Below are positions 1 through 8,077 of a stretch of DNA of 64,000 bases, piece by piece. The DNA lies in the NCBI GenBank assembly GCA_038327655.1, contig JBBQLG010000006.1, forward strand, positions 1-64,000. The letters are read 5' to 3'. This DNA comes from JBBQLG01 sp038327655 (GTDB lineage: Bacteria; Bacteroidota; Bacteroidia; Cytophagales; Spirosomataceae). A model generated the notes under the pieces. That model worked only from the letters and a program-made list of their open reading frames with translations. It was not told the DNA's origin and did not search any database. Position 1 is the first letter of the stretch. Every line of letters starts with the position of its first letter. The position numbers and the translations under genes were made by a program.

Positions 1-56
1 GTAAATTCGTGGTAGGCAAATATCGAAAATAAACCCATAGCGAAGCCTAAAAAGTA

Positions 57-1343
57 ATGGAACACGCTTCTCTGGTAGATGAATACGGTTACGTCCAAGA
101 CGGAAAGGTATTTTTGAAAGGCTACCTCAGTTACCCCGACCGCCAGATTGGCGAAGTAAAACGGACCGAGCAGGAAGCGCTCGACTATTTTAAGAATCGG
201 TTTACAATTGCGCAAACCAAAGTGACGCAATTGGAAGAAGAGGTCACGGAAGCCCAGAACAAGGGATCTTACCTCACCAAACTGGTACAACTGCGCAAAA
301 AGCTGCTCGGTTTTGATGCCCTCGGCGATTTCCCCCCCCTGCTCGACCGGCTCGATGCCCTCGAAGATGTGCTGTCCGGATTGATTCATGTCAACCAGCT
401 CAAGAACCTCGAAATCAAACGCGCCCTGATCGACGAAGCGGCTGCGATTGCAGGCAACTCCGACTGGAAAACGACCGCCGACGACCTACAGGAAATCAAG
501 ACGAAATGGATAAAAACGGGTCCGGTCGACAAAGAGGTTGAGGAAGAGGTAGAAAACTCGTTTCAGTCGTTGCTGGATGGTTTTTTCCAGCGTCGGCGCG
601 ACTTCTTCAACGAACAGAATAAACTCATTACCGAGCGTTTGGACCAGTACGATTTGCTGATCCGCCTGGCCGAACGGGCCGCCCGGCAGTCGAACTTCGA
701 TTTGGATGCGGCTTTTGTGGAGGTTCGACGGCTCAATAACGCCTGGAAAGCGGTGGGTGAAGTGCCCATCAAGAAGAGCGGTAAACTCTACAAAAACTTC
801 CGCAAGTGGACGAGCATGGTGTACGAAAAGTACAACACGGCGAAAGGCATCGTTATCCAGAAAAAGGTCGATCCGCGCATCGAGCAGCAGATGAAAATGG
901 CCGACGAAGCCGAAAAGCTCTCCAGGCAGGATGACATTCTGGCTGCGGCCGAACGCGCCAAAGTCCTGCTCAATAGCTGGAAGGAAATTCGGGTGCCGTT
1001 CAAATTACAGGACAAAGACCTGAACGAACGCTTCCGGGCCGCCTGCGACAAGATTTTTGAACTCAGCTACCTCGAACGCGTTTTAGCCCGCAAATACCCC
1101 GCTTTTGAGTTGAAAAGCCGCCCGGAACAGCTTCGGACCAAGATTCGGGAGATGGAGTATTTAGTGCGCCGGGAAAAAAGCGACGTGCAGTTGGCGCAGG
1201 AAAACCTCGACCTGATGAGCCGGGGTGGTGGCGAACCGGATAAAATGCTGGTTGGCAAAATCAGCACCCAAAAACGGAAGATAGCCATGAAAGAAACGAT
1301 CCTGAGGGAGTTTCAGACCGAATTGGCCGGTACCGGATACTAA
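57..1343 (+). CDS. DUF349 domain-containing protein
   Basis: 428-residue, highly charged, helix-rich soluble protein without signal peptide or membrane segment. Three repeats of the DUF349 type can be seen, each a helix pair around a conserved Trp: about residues 134-185 (KTKWIKTGPV), 220-262 (NNAWKAVGEV) and 295-345 (LNSWKEIRVP). The C-terminal 80 residues look like a coiled coil. An in-frame TAA lies 9 bases upstream of this ATG, so the start is well fixed. DUF349 proteins are common in Bacteroidota, often longer than this one (about 600 residues); their biochemical role is not established. It stands alone and ends in a strong terminator. Confidence 0.85.
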   Translation: MEHASLVDEYGYVQDGKVFLKGYLSYPDRQIGEVKRTEQEALDYFKNRFTIAQTKVTQLEEEVTEAQNKGSYLTKLVQLRKKLLGFDALGDFPPLLDRLDALEDVLSGLIHVNQLKNLEIKRALIDEAAAIAGNSDWKTTADDLQEIKTKWIKTGPVDKEVEEEVENSFQSLLDGFFQRRRDFFNEQNKLITERLDQYDLLIRLAERAARQSNFDLDAAFVEVRRLNNAWKAVGEVPIKKSGKLYKNFRKWTSMVYEKYNTAKGIVIQKKVDPRIEQQMKMADEAEKLSRQDDILAAAERAKVLLNSWKEIRVPFKLQDKDLNERFRAACDKIFELSYLERVLARKYPAFELKSRPEQLRTKIREMEYLVRREKSDVQLAQENLDLMSRGGGEPDKMLVGKISTQKRKIAMKETILREFQTELAGTGY

Positions 1344-1360
1344 TTCACGATTTACATTTG

Positions 1361-1395
1361 AACGCGCCACAGATGAGTCTGTGGCGCGTTTTTTT
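1361..1395 (+). terminator. Rho-independent terminator after the DUF349 gene
   Basis: A perfect 13-bp stem (AACGCGCCACAGA pairing with its complement, loop TGAG) is followed by a run of T. It begins 18 bases after the DUF349 stop codon. Confidence 0.9.
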
Positions 1396-1434
1396 ACTTA
1401 AAAACTCTATTCCGCGTGAATCTGTTGAGCAGGT

Positions 1435-1743
1435 ATGGAAACGACAACAGTACCTTACCAACCCATTGACCGGGCGTTTTACGATACGCTGGCAACGATG
1501 GCTGAAGCCCGCAAATTTGTCCGGTTGGAATACCTGACGGATTTAAGTGAATTCATCAAAGCCGACGTTTCGCTCCGGCGTCTGTTCACGCAGGACGCCA
1601 TCGAATCCCTCGAATTAGCCACCGGCGATGTTATCCGGCTCGACCGCATCGTGAGCATCAGCGGTCAGTTATCGCCCCATTTTCCGGGCTACGCCAATTA
1701 CTCGTGTGATTGTTCGTTGGTCAAGAGCCAGTGTCTCAAATGA
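1435..1743 (+). CDS. Rho-binding antiterminator (Rof/YaeO)-like protein
   Basis: 102-residue small protein. The N-terminal YQPIDRAFYDTL resembles the YQPIN-C-YD-L start of E. coli Rof/YaeO, and the later stretch TGDVIRLDRIVSISG resembles its TRELRLDKITSFSH strand pair. Rof binds the primary RNA-binding site of Rho and reduces termination; the same role is inferred here only from this similarity, judged by eye. The protein is slightly longer than Rof (about 85 residues) and ends in a tail with three Cys (SCDCSLVKSQC). It is monocistronic: a terminator lies upstream, and its stop codon sits inside a long inverted repeat shared with serS. Confidence 0.6.
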   Translation: METTTVPYQPIDRAFYDTLATMAEARKFVRLEYLTDLSEFIKADVSLRRLFTQDAIESLELATGDVIRLDRIVSISGQLSPHFPGYANYSCDCSLVKSQCLK

Positions 1744-1798
1744 GAAAGGACGTATGCCGCACCTCAAAGGTGCGGCATACGTCCTTTCTCATTTGAGA
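1734..1798. terminator. 31-bp perfect inverted repeat, probable bidirectional terminator
   Basis: Left arm 1734-1764 and right arm 1768-1798 are perfect reverse complements over 31 bp with a 3-base loop (CAA). The left arm contains the stop codon of the Rof-like gene (1741-1743), and the right arm ends 12 bases before the end of convergent serS. There is no long T-tract on either side, so termination is inferred from position and stem strength. Confidence 0.75.
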
Positions 1799-1810
1799 TG
1801 AACCAAGCCA

Positions 1811-3082
1811 CTAATCAATCATCTCAAACCCGCAATACGGCACCAGCACTGTCGGGATTCGGATGCCGTCGGGCGTTTGGTTGTTCTCTAAGATCGACGC
1901 CAGAATGCGGGGCAGGGCCAATGCTGAGCCATTGAGCGTATGCAGAAGTTGAGTTTTCCCTTCGACCTTGTAACGTAGTTTCAGCCGGTTGGCCTGGTAT
2001 GTCTCGAAGTTGGATACCGAACTCACTTCCAGCCAGCGGCCCTGGGCCGCCGACCATACTTCCATATCGTAAGTAAGCGCGGACGTAAAGCCCATATCGC
2101 CCCCGCTCAGCCGTAGCACCCGGTACGGTAGCTCCAGCTTCCGTAGCAGCGACTGCACGTGCTGACTCATTTCTTCCAGCGCGGCATACGAGTTCTCCGG
2201 CTTTTCGATTCGTACCAGCTCTACTTTATCGAACTGATGCAACCGGTTCAGACCCCGAACGTGCGCTCCCCATGACCCGGCCTCGCGCCGGAAACAGGGC
2301 GTGTAGCCCGCGTTTTTAACGGGCAGGTCGTTTTCGGTCAGAATTACGTCGCGGTAGAGGTTGGTAATAGGTACTTCGGCGGTCGGAATCAGGTACAGTT
2401 GCTCTTCGTTGATGTAGTACATCTGCCCCTCTTTGTCCGGCAGTTGACCGGTAGCAAAGCCCGACGCTTCGTTGACGACGATGGGCGGCTGAATTTCGAG
2501 ATACCCGGCCTCAGCGGCCTCATTGAGGAAAAAGTTGATCAACGCCCGCTGAATCCGCGCTCCTTTCCCCCGATACACTGGAAAACCGGCACCCGTGATT
2601 TTAACGCCCAACTCGAAGTCAATAATCCCGTATTTTTTGATGAGGTCCCAATGCGGCTGTGCGCCATCGTACAGCGTCGGAATGGAACCGTGTTCAAAAA
2701 TCACTTCGTTGTCCTCGGCCGAACGGCCTTCGGGCACGCTGCTGTGTGGCAGGTTAGGGATGGTTACCAGCACGTTTTGCAACGACTGCTCGATAGTCCG
2801 CAACGCTTCTTCGAGATCTTTGGAGCGGGTTTTCAGGTCGGTGGTTTCGGCTTTGGCCTGTTCGGCCTCCGTTTTCTGACCTGCTTTCATCAACGCGCCA
2901 ATTTCTTTAGCTAATGTGTTAGCTTTTGCCAGCGTATCGTCGAGGTCTTTTTGCGTATCGCGCCGTTGCTGATCGAACGATAATACCTGATCAACAATCT
3001 GTTCGGCACTGGCAAAATGTTTCTTACGCAACCCGGCCAGGGTCACTTCTTTATTGTCGCGGATAAAAGGTAATTGCAGCAT
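1811..3082 (-). CDS. serS: Seryl-tRNA synthetase
   Basis: 423-residue class II aminoacyl-tRNA synthetase that charges tRNA(Ser) (and tRNA(Sec) where present) with serine in the cytoplasm. Residues about 1-110 form the long antiparallel coiled-coil arm that grips the tRNA variable loop (QRRDTQKDLDDTLAKANTLA). The catalytic core shows the serine-pocket motif PTAEVPITNLYRD, motif 2 (FRREAGSWGAHVRG) and motif 3 (LNGSALALPRILASILE). Length is normal for the family. The ATG overlaps the TAA of the upstream HEPN gene by one base (TAATG), so serS is probably translated by coupling within an mnt-HEPN-serS operon, an unusual setting. Confidence 0.97.
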   Translation of the reverse strand: MLQLPFIRDNKEVTLAGLRKKHFASAEQIVDQVLSFDQQRRDTQKDLDDTLAKANTLAKEIGALMKAGQKTEAEQAKAETTDLKTRSKDLEEALRTIEQSLQNVLVTIPNLPHSSVPEGRSAEDNEVIFEHGSIPTLYDGAQPHWDLIKKYGIIDFELGVKITGAGFPVYRGKGARIQRALINFFLNEAAEAGYLEIQPPIVVNEASGFATGQLPDKEGQMYYINEEQLYLIPTAEVPITNLYRDVILTENDLPVKNAGYTPCFRREAGSWGAHVRGLNRLHQFDKVELVRIEKPENSYAALEEMSQHVQSLLRKLELPYRVLRLSGGDMGFTSALTYDMEVWSAAQGRWLEVSSVSNFETYQANRLKLRYKVEGKTQLLHTLNGSALALPRILASILENNQTPDGIRIPTVLVPYCGFEMID

Positions 3083-3474
3083 TAGTTTGGATTAATCAGA
3101 CGTTTAATCACGTCAATAAATTCTTCGGTTTGAGGTAGTAATGGCAGGACGTCCTCTTCGGTGAATATGGCGAAATCCTCGTAGTCACTTTCGTTACGAT
3201 TCTCATATAATCGAGTATAGAGCTTAGACCACGTTGAATTAACAAGACCTGTTTTAACAAAATGTCGTTCAAACATGGCTTTGGCACCCGAATGCGATTT
3301 AACGATTATGTCTCCGGCGAGTAATAAAGCTGATACTGCATGAAAAGCGCTGTAATATATTCGGTTCACGGCACCCGCCCAATGCCCGTCTCGAATCATT
3401 GACTGAGCCTCGGCCCAAACCAGATCGGACTTCTGCTGACGAAAGACTACTGTTTCCTGCTTTGTCTTCTTCAT
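3082..3474 (-). CDS. HEPN domain protein (UPF0332/COG1895 type)
   Basis: 130-residue helical protein. The HEPN signature is visible: AVNRIYYSAFHAVSALL in the first helices, KSHSGAKAMFERHFVKTG in the middle, and RNESDY near residue 97. In MNT/HEPN pairs the HEPN partner is usually the toxin (an RNase or other nucleic-acid target) and the MNT protein neutralises it. The R-x4-6-H motif of active HEPN RNases is not seen: the Arg is followed by ESDY rather than a His, as in many COG1895 proteins, so nuclease activity is doubtful. I chose the ATG at 3474 because it forms an ATGA overlap with the mnt stop; an upstream start (3537) would overlap mnt heavily. Its TAA overlaps the serS ATG. Confidence 0.85.
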   Translation of the reverse strand: MKKTKQETVVFRQQKSDLVWAEAQSMIRDGHWAGAVNRIYYSAFHAVSALLLAGDIIVKSHSGAKAMFERHFVKTGLVNSTWSKLYTRLYENRNESDYEDFAIFTEEDVLPLLPQTEEFIDVIKRLINPN

Positions 3475-3782
3475 ACCACCCGTAGGCTGTCTTGCTGAAC
3501 ATTTCGGAACAGGTCTGTCACGGCCAAGTCCTGCCAATAGTTCTTGTTGAATATCCGGGGACTAATTACCCGTTCAGCGTCAACTTCAAGGTCATTCAAA
3601 TGATCCCAGACCTTGTACTTGAACTGTCTGTCCACCACATTATCCGTCAGCACCAGAAAATCCCAGTCCGAGTCGTCTCGCGCATCGCCCCGCGCCCGCG
3701 AGCCGAACAGCCATACTTCGGCCAGCGGGTCGATCTCCTGAACCGACTGCTTAACGGCCTGTAAGAATTCGGCATCGTTCAT
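3471..3782 (-). CDS. Minimal nucleotidyltransferase (MNT) domain protein
   Basis: 103-residue protein of the DNA polymerase beta-like nucleotidyltransferase superfamily. The active-site motif G-S-x10-D-x-D is intact (GSRARGDARDDSDWDFLVL, about residues 27-45), with a further acidic strand (DLEVDAERVI) that could supply the third metal ligand. In MntA-HepT type systems such proteins AMPylate the HEPN partner and so act as the antitoxin; that role is inferred here. It is the first gene of an mnt-HEPN-serS unit with ATGA and TAATG junctions. A -7-like box on the same strand lies at 3936-3943, about 155 bases upstream. Confidence 0.88.
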   Translation of the reverse strand: MNDAEFLQAVKQSVQEIDPLAEVWLFGSRARGDARDDSDWDFLVLTDNVVDRQFKYKVWDHLNDLEVDAERVISPRIFNKNYWQDLAVTDLFRNVQQDSLRVV

Positions 3783-3894
3783 AGCGTTGACGGGAAGGTC
3801 GTATTGATAGGAGTTAATCGCGCACCAGAGCCGCCAGCTTGTTCAGGATGACGGCAGGTCGTTTGTGAAGGGCAGTGAAACCGGTTATCAGCAA

Positions 3895-3945
3895 ACTACC
3901 TTTGTCATGGACAGGAAAAAACGCCCCATCCACGACAAAGGTAGT
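3895..3945. repeat. 17-bp inverted repeat between uvrB end and mnt start
   Basis: Arms 3895-3911 and 3929-3945 match with one mismatch. Each arm contains TACCTTTG read toward the loop from its own strand (3897-3904 on +, 3936-3943 on -), which fits the Bacteroidota -7 consensus TAnnTTTG. The structure could be the uvrB terminator, the mnt promoter, or both. The rest of 3783-3971 shows nothing else. Confidence 0.5.
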
Positions 3946-3971
3946 AAAATCAATTGCAGCGACTCGTGCGG

Positions 3972-5993
3972 CTACACCTTCTCTTTCTTCAGCTTGTCGC
4001 GTAACTGGAACAGTTCATCGCGGTAGCGGGCCGCTTCCAGGAAGTCCATGTCTTTGGCGGCACGTTCCATTTTTGACTGTGTTTCCTGAATGACTTTTTC
4101 CAGATCACCCCGACCCATGTAGGCCACAATCGGATCAGCCGCGATCCGAATCTCGTCCGGCTCCACGTAGAACTGTTTCGCTTTCGAATCGGCCACTTTG
4201 GTTTGTCCCATAATCGACTCGCGCGACCGCAAAATCGTCGTTGGCGTGATGCCGTGTTCCTCGTTGTATTCCATCTGAACCGCCCGACGCCGTTCAGTTT
4301 CGCTGATGGCTTTCTCCATCGAGCCGGTAATGCGGTCGGCGTACATCAGCACTTTGCCGTTCGAGTTCCGGGCAGCCCGGCCAATAGTCTGAATCAGCGA
4401 CCGAATATCGCGCAGAAACCCCTCCTTATCGGCGTCCATGATGGCCACCAGCGAGACTTCGGGCAAATCAAGGCCCTCGCGGAGCAGGTTTACGCCAACC
4501 AGCACATCAAACACGCCCAACCGCAGTTCGCGCAGGATTTCGACCCGGTCCAGCGTTTTTACTTCGGAGTGAATGTACCGCGTTTTGATGCCCACCCGGT
4601 CGAGGTATTTACTCAGTTCTTCGGCCATTCGCTTGGTCAGCGTCGTCACCAAAACCCGCTCGTTTACTTTGATGCGCTTGTCGATCTCCTCCAGTAAATC
4701 GTCGATCTGGTTCAGACTGGGGCGCACCTCAATTTCAGGATCGAGCAGACCCGTTGGGCGAATCAATTGCTCGACAATAACGCCGTCGCTCTTGCGGAGT
4801 TCGTAGTCTGCCGGGGTTGCGGATACGTACACCGTCTGACCGGCCAGGTCTTCAAATTCCTGAAACGTCAGCGGGCGGTTATCCATCGCCGACGGAAGCC
4901 GGAAGCCGTAATCGACCAGGGCGGTTTTGCGGGAACGGTCGCCCCCCCACATGGCCCGGATTTGCGACATGGTTACGTGGCTTTCGTCCACCACCAAGAG
5001 AAAATCGTCGGGAAAATAATCGAGCAGACAGAACGGCCGCTGACCGGGCAACCGCTGATCGAAATAGCGCGAATAGTTCTCGATGCCGGAGCAGTAGCCC
5101 AGTTCGCGCATCATCTCCATATCGAACTCGGTCCGTTCGCGAATCCGGGTCGCTTCATTCTCCCGAAACTCCGACTCGAAGTAGCGCACCTGCGACACCA
5201 TATCGTCCTGAATCTGGTGAATGGCGTTGTTGAGCGTATCTCGGCCCGTCACGAACAGGTTAGCCGGGAAGATGGTCACCAACTGTTCATCAGAGATTTT
5301 CTTGCCCGACGACGGGTCGATGCGGGTGATGGATTCGATTTCATCGCCGAAGAAGATAACGCGGTAGGCAAAGTCGGCGTAAGCGACAAAGAGATCGACG
5401 GTATCGCCCTTGACGCGAAAATTACCCCGCTGGAATTCGCCCTCGGTCCGGCTGTAGAGAATCGTGACGAGCTGGTGCAGAAACTGATTCCGCCCCATCC
5501 GTTCGCCCACGCCGATGTGTACGACGTTGCGCTTGAACTCTTCGGGGTTACCCATGCCGTAGATGCACGACACCGACGCCACCACGATCACATCGCGTCG
5601 GCCGCTCATCAGGGCCGACGTTGCTGCCAGTCGCAGCTTATCGATCTCTTCATTGATGGCTAAGTCTTTCTCGATGTATGTATTGGTGGTGGCGATGTAA
5701 GCCTCCGGCTGGTAGTAGTCGTAGTAGGAGACGAAGTATTCGACGGCGTTTTCGGGAAAAAACTGCTTGAATTCGCCGTAGAGCTGAGCCGCCAGCGTTT
5801 TGTTGTGGCTCAGCACGAGGGTGGGCCGGTTGAGTTGCGCCACAACGTTGGCTACCGTGAAGGTTTTACCGCTGCCCGTGACACCCAGTAGTACCTGCGA
5901 TGGTTCGCCCTCTTTGATGCCTTTGACCAACTGCTGGATCGCAGTAGGCTGGTCGCCGGTGGGTTGAAATTCTGACGTGAGTTTGAAATTCAT
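3972..5993 (-). CDS. uvrB: UvrABC excinuclease subunit B
   Basis: 673-residue damage-verification helicase of nucleotide excision repair; it receives lesions from UvrA and recruits UvrC. Walker A is GVTGSGKT at residues 37-44, the beta-hairpin that probes damage is YYDYYQPEAYI near residue 92, the DEAD-type box is VVDESHV, and helicase motif VI is QTIGRAARN. The C-terminal UVR coiled-coil that contacts UvrC is present (FLEAARYRDELFQLRDKL). Full length for the family. Transcribed alone; its 3' end is followed by a 17-bp inverted repeat. Confidence 0.98.
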   Translation of the reverse strand: MNFKLTSEFQPTGDQPTAIQQLVKGIKEGEPSQVLLGVTGSGKTFTVANVVAQLNRPTLVLSHNKTLAAQLYGEFKQFFPENAVEYFVSYYDYYQPEAYIATTNTYIEKDLAINEEIDKLRLAATSALMSGRRDVIVVASVSCIYGMGNPEEFKRNVVHIGVGERMGRNQFLHQLVTILYSRTEGEFQRGNFRVKGDTVDLFVAYADFAYRVIFFGDEIESITRIDPSSGKKISDEQLVTIFPANLFVTGRDTLNNAIHQIQDDMVSQVRYFESEFRENEATRIRERTEFDMEMMRELGYCSGIENYSRYFDQRLPGQRPFCLLDYFPDDFLLVVDESHVTMSQIRAMWGGDRSRKTALVDYGFRLPSAMDNRPLTFQEFEDLAGQTVYVSATPADYELRKSDGVIVEQLIRPTGLLDPEIEVRPSLNQIDDLLEEIDKRIKVNERVLVTTLTKRMAEELSKYLDRVGIKTRYIHSEVKTLDRVEILRELRLGVFDVLVGVNLLREGLDLPEVSLVAIMDADKEGFLRDIRSLIQTIGRAARNSNGKVLMYADRITGSMEKAISETERRRAVQMEYNEEHGITPTTILRSRESIMGQTKVADSKAKQFYVEPDEIRIAADPIVAYMGRGDLEKVIQETQSKMERAAKDMDFLEAARYRDELFQLRDKLKKEKV

Positions 5994-6049
5994 AACGTGC
6001 TAAATTACGAAATTTTTAGGCCGAAAACAAAAGCGGTTTTGACATGAAA

Positions 6050-6071
6050 ACACCGGGCTTAAACCCGGTGT
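6050..6071 (-). terminator. Terminator after nadA
   Basis: 8-bp stem ACACCGGG/CCCGGTGT with a 6-base loop, followed on the minus strand by TTTTC. It lies 35 bases after the nadA stop codon and also covers the region upstream of uvrB. Confidence 0.75.
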
Positions 6072-6105
6072 AAAACCCGTAGACAGCAGCGTAAAGTGTA
6101 GCGTT

Positions 6106-7101
6106 TCAACTCATCGCCAGCATTCGGAGTACCGACGCTTCGGCCTTAACGCGGATGGCCTCGGGTACAAAAATTTCCGGCTGCTCGTAGTACATAGCGT
6201 TGTAGAGCTTGTCCATCGTGTTCATCTTCATGTACGGACACTCGGAGCAGGCACAGGTGTTATTTTCGCTGGCCGGGGCGGGAATGATTTTCTTGTTTGG
6301 TACGGCCTGCCGCATCTTGTGCAGGATGCCCGCTTCCGTACCGACAATAAACTCCGTATCCGGCTGGTCGACCACGTATTTCAGCAGGGCCGTTGTCGAT
6401 CCCACAAAGTCGGCCAGGTTCAGAATGTGTTCCTGGCATTCGGGGTGGGCGATGAATTTGGCGTTGGGGTATTTCAGCCGCAGGTTGGTCAGTTTTTCCA
6501 GCGAAATGTCGATGTGGACAATGCAGGCCCCATCCCACAGCACCATGTCGCGGCCGGTCTTTTTCGACACAAAGCGGCCGAGGTTGGCATCCGGGGCAAA
6601 GATGATTTTCTGGTCTTTGGGCAGGCTCTCGACAATCTTCAGCGCATTGGATGAGGTCACAATAATGTCCGACAACGCCTTGATCTCCGCCGAACAGTTG
6701 ATATACGACAGCACGATATGATCGGGGTAACGCGCCTTGAACTCGGCAAACGGCCCGGCGGGTGCCGAATCGGCTAAGGAACAGCCCGCGTTCAGGTCAG
6801 GGATGATGACTTTTTTGGACGGCGACAGAATCTTGGCCGTTTCACCCATGAAGTGGACGCCACAGAAAACAATCATATCGGCGTCGGTGGCGGCTGCCTG
6901 TTGCGAGAGACCGAGGCTGTCACCGATGTAATCGGCCACATCTTGAATGTCGCCATCGACGTAATAGTGCGCCAGAATCACGGCATTTTTCTCCCGCTTC
7001 ATGCGGGTGATTTCAGCGGCCAGGTCAATGTTTTTCGGCACGGACCGGCTTACGTAACCGATCTGTTTGGCCTCCTGGGCAATAGTAAGTGGAATGGTCA
7101 T
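6106..7101 (-). CDS. nadA: Quinolinate synthase
   Basis: 331-residue [4Fe-4S] enzyme that condenses iminoaspartate with dihydroxyacetone phosphate to quinolinate in de novo NAD synthesis. Visible signatures are ILAHYYVDGDIQDVADYIGD near the N-terminus, the cluster-region cysteines in VFCGVHFMGETAKIL and AGCSLADS, and the C-terminal CACSECPYM motif, which carries the third cluster-type cysteine. Length is typical for the longer NadA type. It follows nadC by 49 bases on the same strand, so the two are probably one transcript ending at 6050; nadB is not in the window. Confidence 0.96.
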   Translation of the reverse strand: MTIPLTIAQEAKQIGYVSRSVPKNIDLAAEITRMKREKNAVILAHYYVDGDIQDVADYIGDSLGLSQQAAATDADMIVFCGVHFMGETAKILSPSKKVIIPDLNAGCSLADSAPAGPFAEFKARYPDHIVLSYINCSAEIKALSDIIVTSSNALKIVESLPKDQKIIFAPDANLGRFVSKKTGRDMVLWDGACIVHIDISLEKLTNLRLKYPNAKFIAHPECQEHILNLADFVGSTTALLKYVVDQPDTEFIVGTEAGILHKMRQAVPNKKIIPAPASENNTCACSECPYMKMNTMDKLYNAMYYEQPEIFVPEAIRVKAEASVLRMLAMS

Positions 7102-7150
7102 GCGTTGGCTGGTGGCTCGTGATTAACTGCGTAACAATTTCAAACCGGTT

Positions 7151-7984
7151 TTAGTACGCTTTCAGGCTTAAATCCAGACTCGTTACGTGGTGGGTCAGGG
7201 CACCGGATGAGATAAAGTCAACCCCGGTTTCGGCGTAAGCGCGGAGATTCGTTTCGTCGATACCGCCGGATGCCTCGGTAACGAACCGCCCGTTGATGAG
7301 CCGGACCATATCGCGGATGCCGTCGGGCGGGAAATTATCCAACAGAATCGTCTTTACCTGACCGACGCGCAATACTTCTTCCACCTCAGCCCGGTTACGG
7401 GTTTCGATCTCGATGTTCAGTTTTTTGCCGGTTTCCCGCAAATACGCAACGGCTTTGGTAATGGCCGCTTCGATGCCACCCGCATAATCGACGTGGTTAT
7501 CTTTGATCAGAATCAGATCGTACAGGCCGAACCGATGATTTATGGCACCACCAATGTGCGTCGCGATTTTCTCACAGATGCGGAAGTTCGGCGTGGTTTT
7601 GCGCGTATCCAATAGTTTTGCCCGGGTACCGGCCATGATGTCGACCAGTTGCCGGGTGTGGGTGGCAATACCGCTCATGCGCTGCATACAGTTCAGCACC
7701 AGCCGTTCGGCCGTCAGGATGTTTCGGGCATTTCCACTCACGGTCAGCACCACGTCGCCGGGTTTGACAGCGGCTCCGTCGGATAACAGGACCTCAACCT
7801 GTAGCAATGGGTCTACCTCCATAAAAATAGCCTGAGCCACTTCGACACCCGCCAGAATACCGATGCCTTTCACCAACAGGTGAGCGCGTTTTTCGGCATG
7901 GACCGGAATGGTGGCCAACGAGGTGTGGTCACCGTCGCCAATGTCTTCGGCCAGAGCCAGTTGAATAAATTCGTGCAGATTCAT
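7151..7984 (-). CDS. nadC: Nicotinate-nucleotide diphosphorylase (carboxylating)
   Basis: 277-residue quinolinate phosphoribosyltransferase that converts quinolinate and PRPP to nicotinate mononucleotide, the step after NadA. Family motifs are EDIGDGDHTS at the N-terminus, MSGIATHT, the substrate-binding DTRKTTPNFR, KDNHV, and EASGGI near the C-terminus. Length is normal. First gene of a nadC-nadA unit; the 93 bases upstream to the DUF885 gene show no clear terminator. Confidence 0.97.
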   Translation of the reverse strand: MNLHEFIQLALAEDIGDGDHTSLATIPVHAEKRAHLLVKGIGILAGVEVAQAIFMEVDPLLQVEVLLSDGAAVKPGDVVLTVSGNARNILTAERLVLNCMQRMSGIATHTRQLVDIMAGTRAKLLDTRKTTPNFRICEKIATHIGGAINHRFGLYDLILIKDNHVDYAGGIEAAITKAVAYLRETGKKLNIEIETRNRAEVEEVLRVGQVKTILLDNFPPDGIRDMVRLINGRFVTEASGGIDETNLRAYAETGVDFISSGALTHHVTSLDLSLKAY

Positions 7985-8077
7985 AAGACTAAAGGTAAGT
8001 AAAGCCGCCTGATAACAACCGCCCGGACCCGGACAGAGCCTCTTCCTCAGGCATTGATGCCATAGAAACCAATTGCG

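Noticed and set aside
4767..5663. 298-residue open frame on the plus strand
   Set aside because: It lies wholly antisense to uvrB, whose protein is full-length and conserved; the sequence has no recognisable domain and looks like a shadow of GC-rich codon use.
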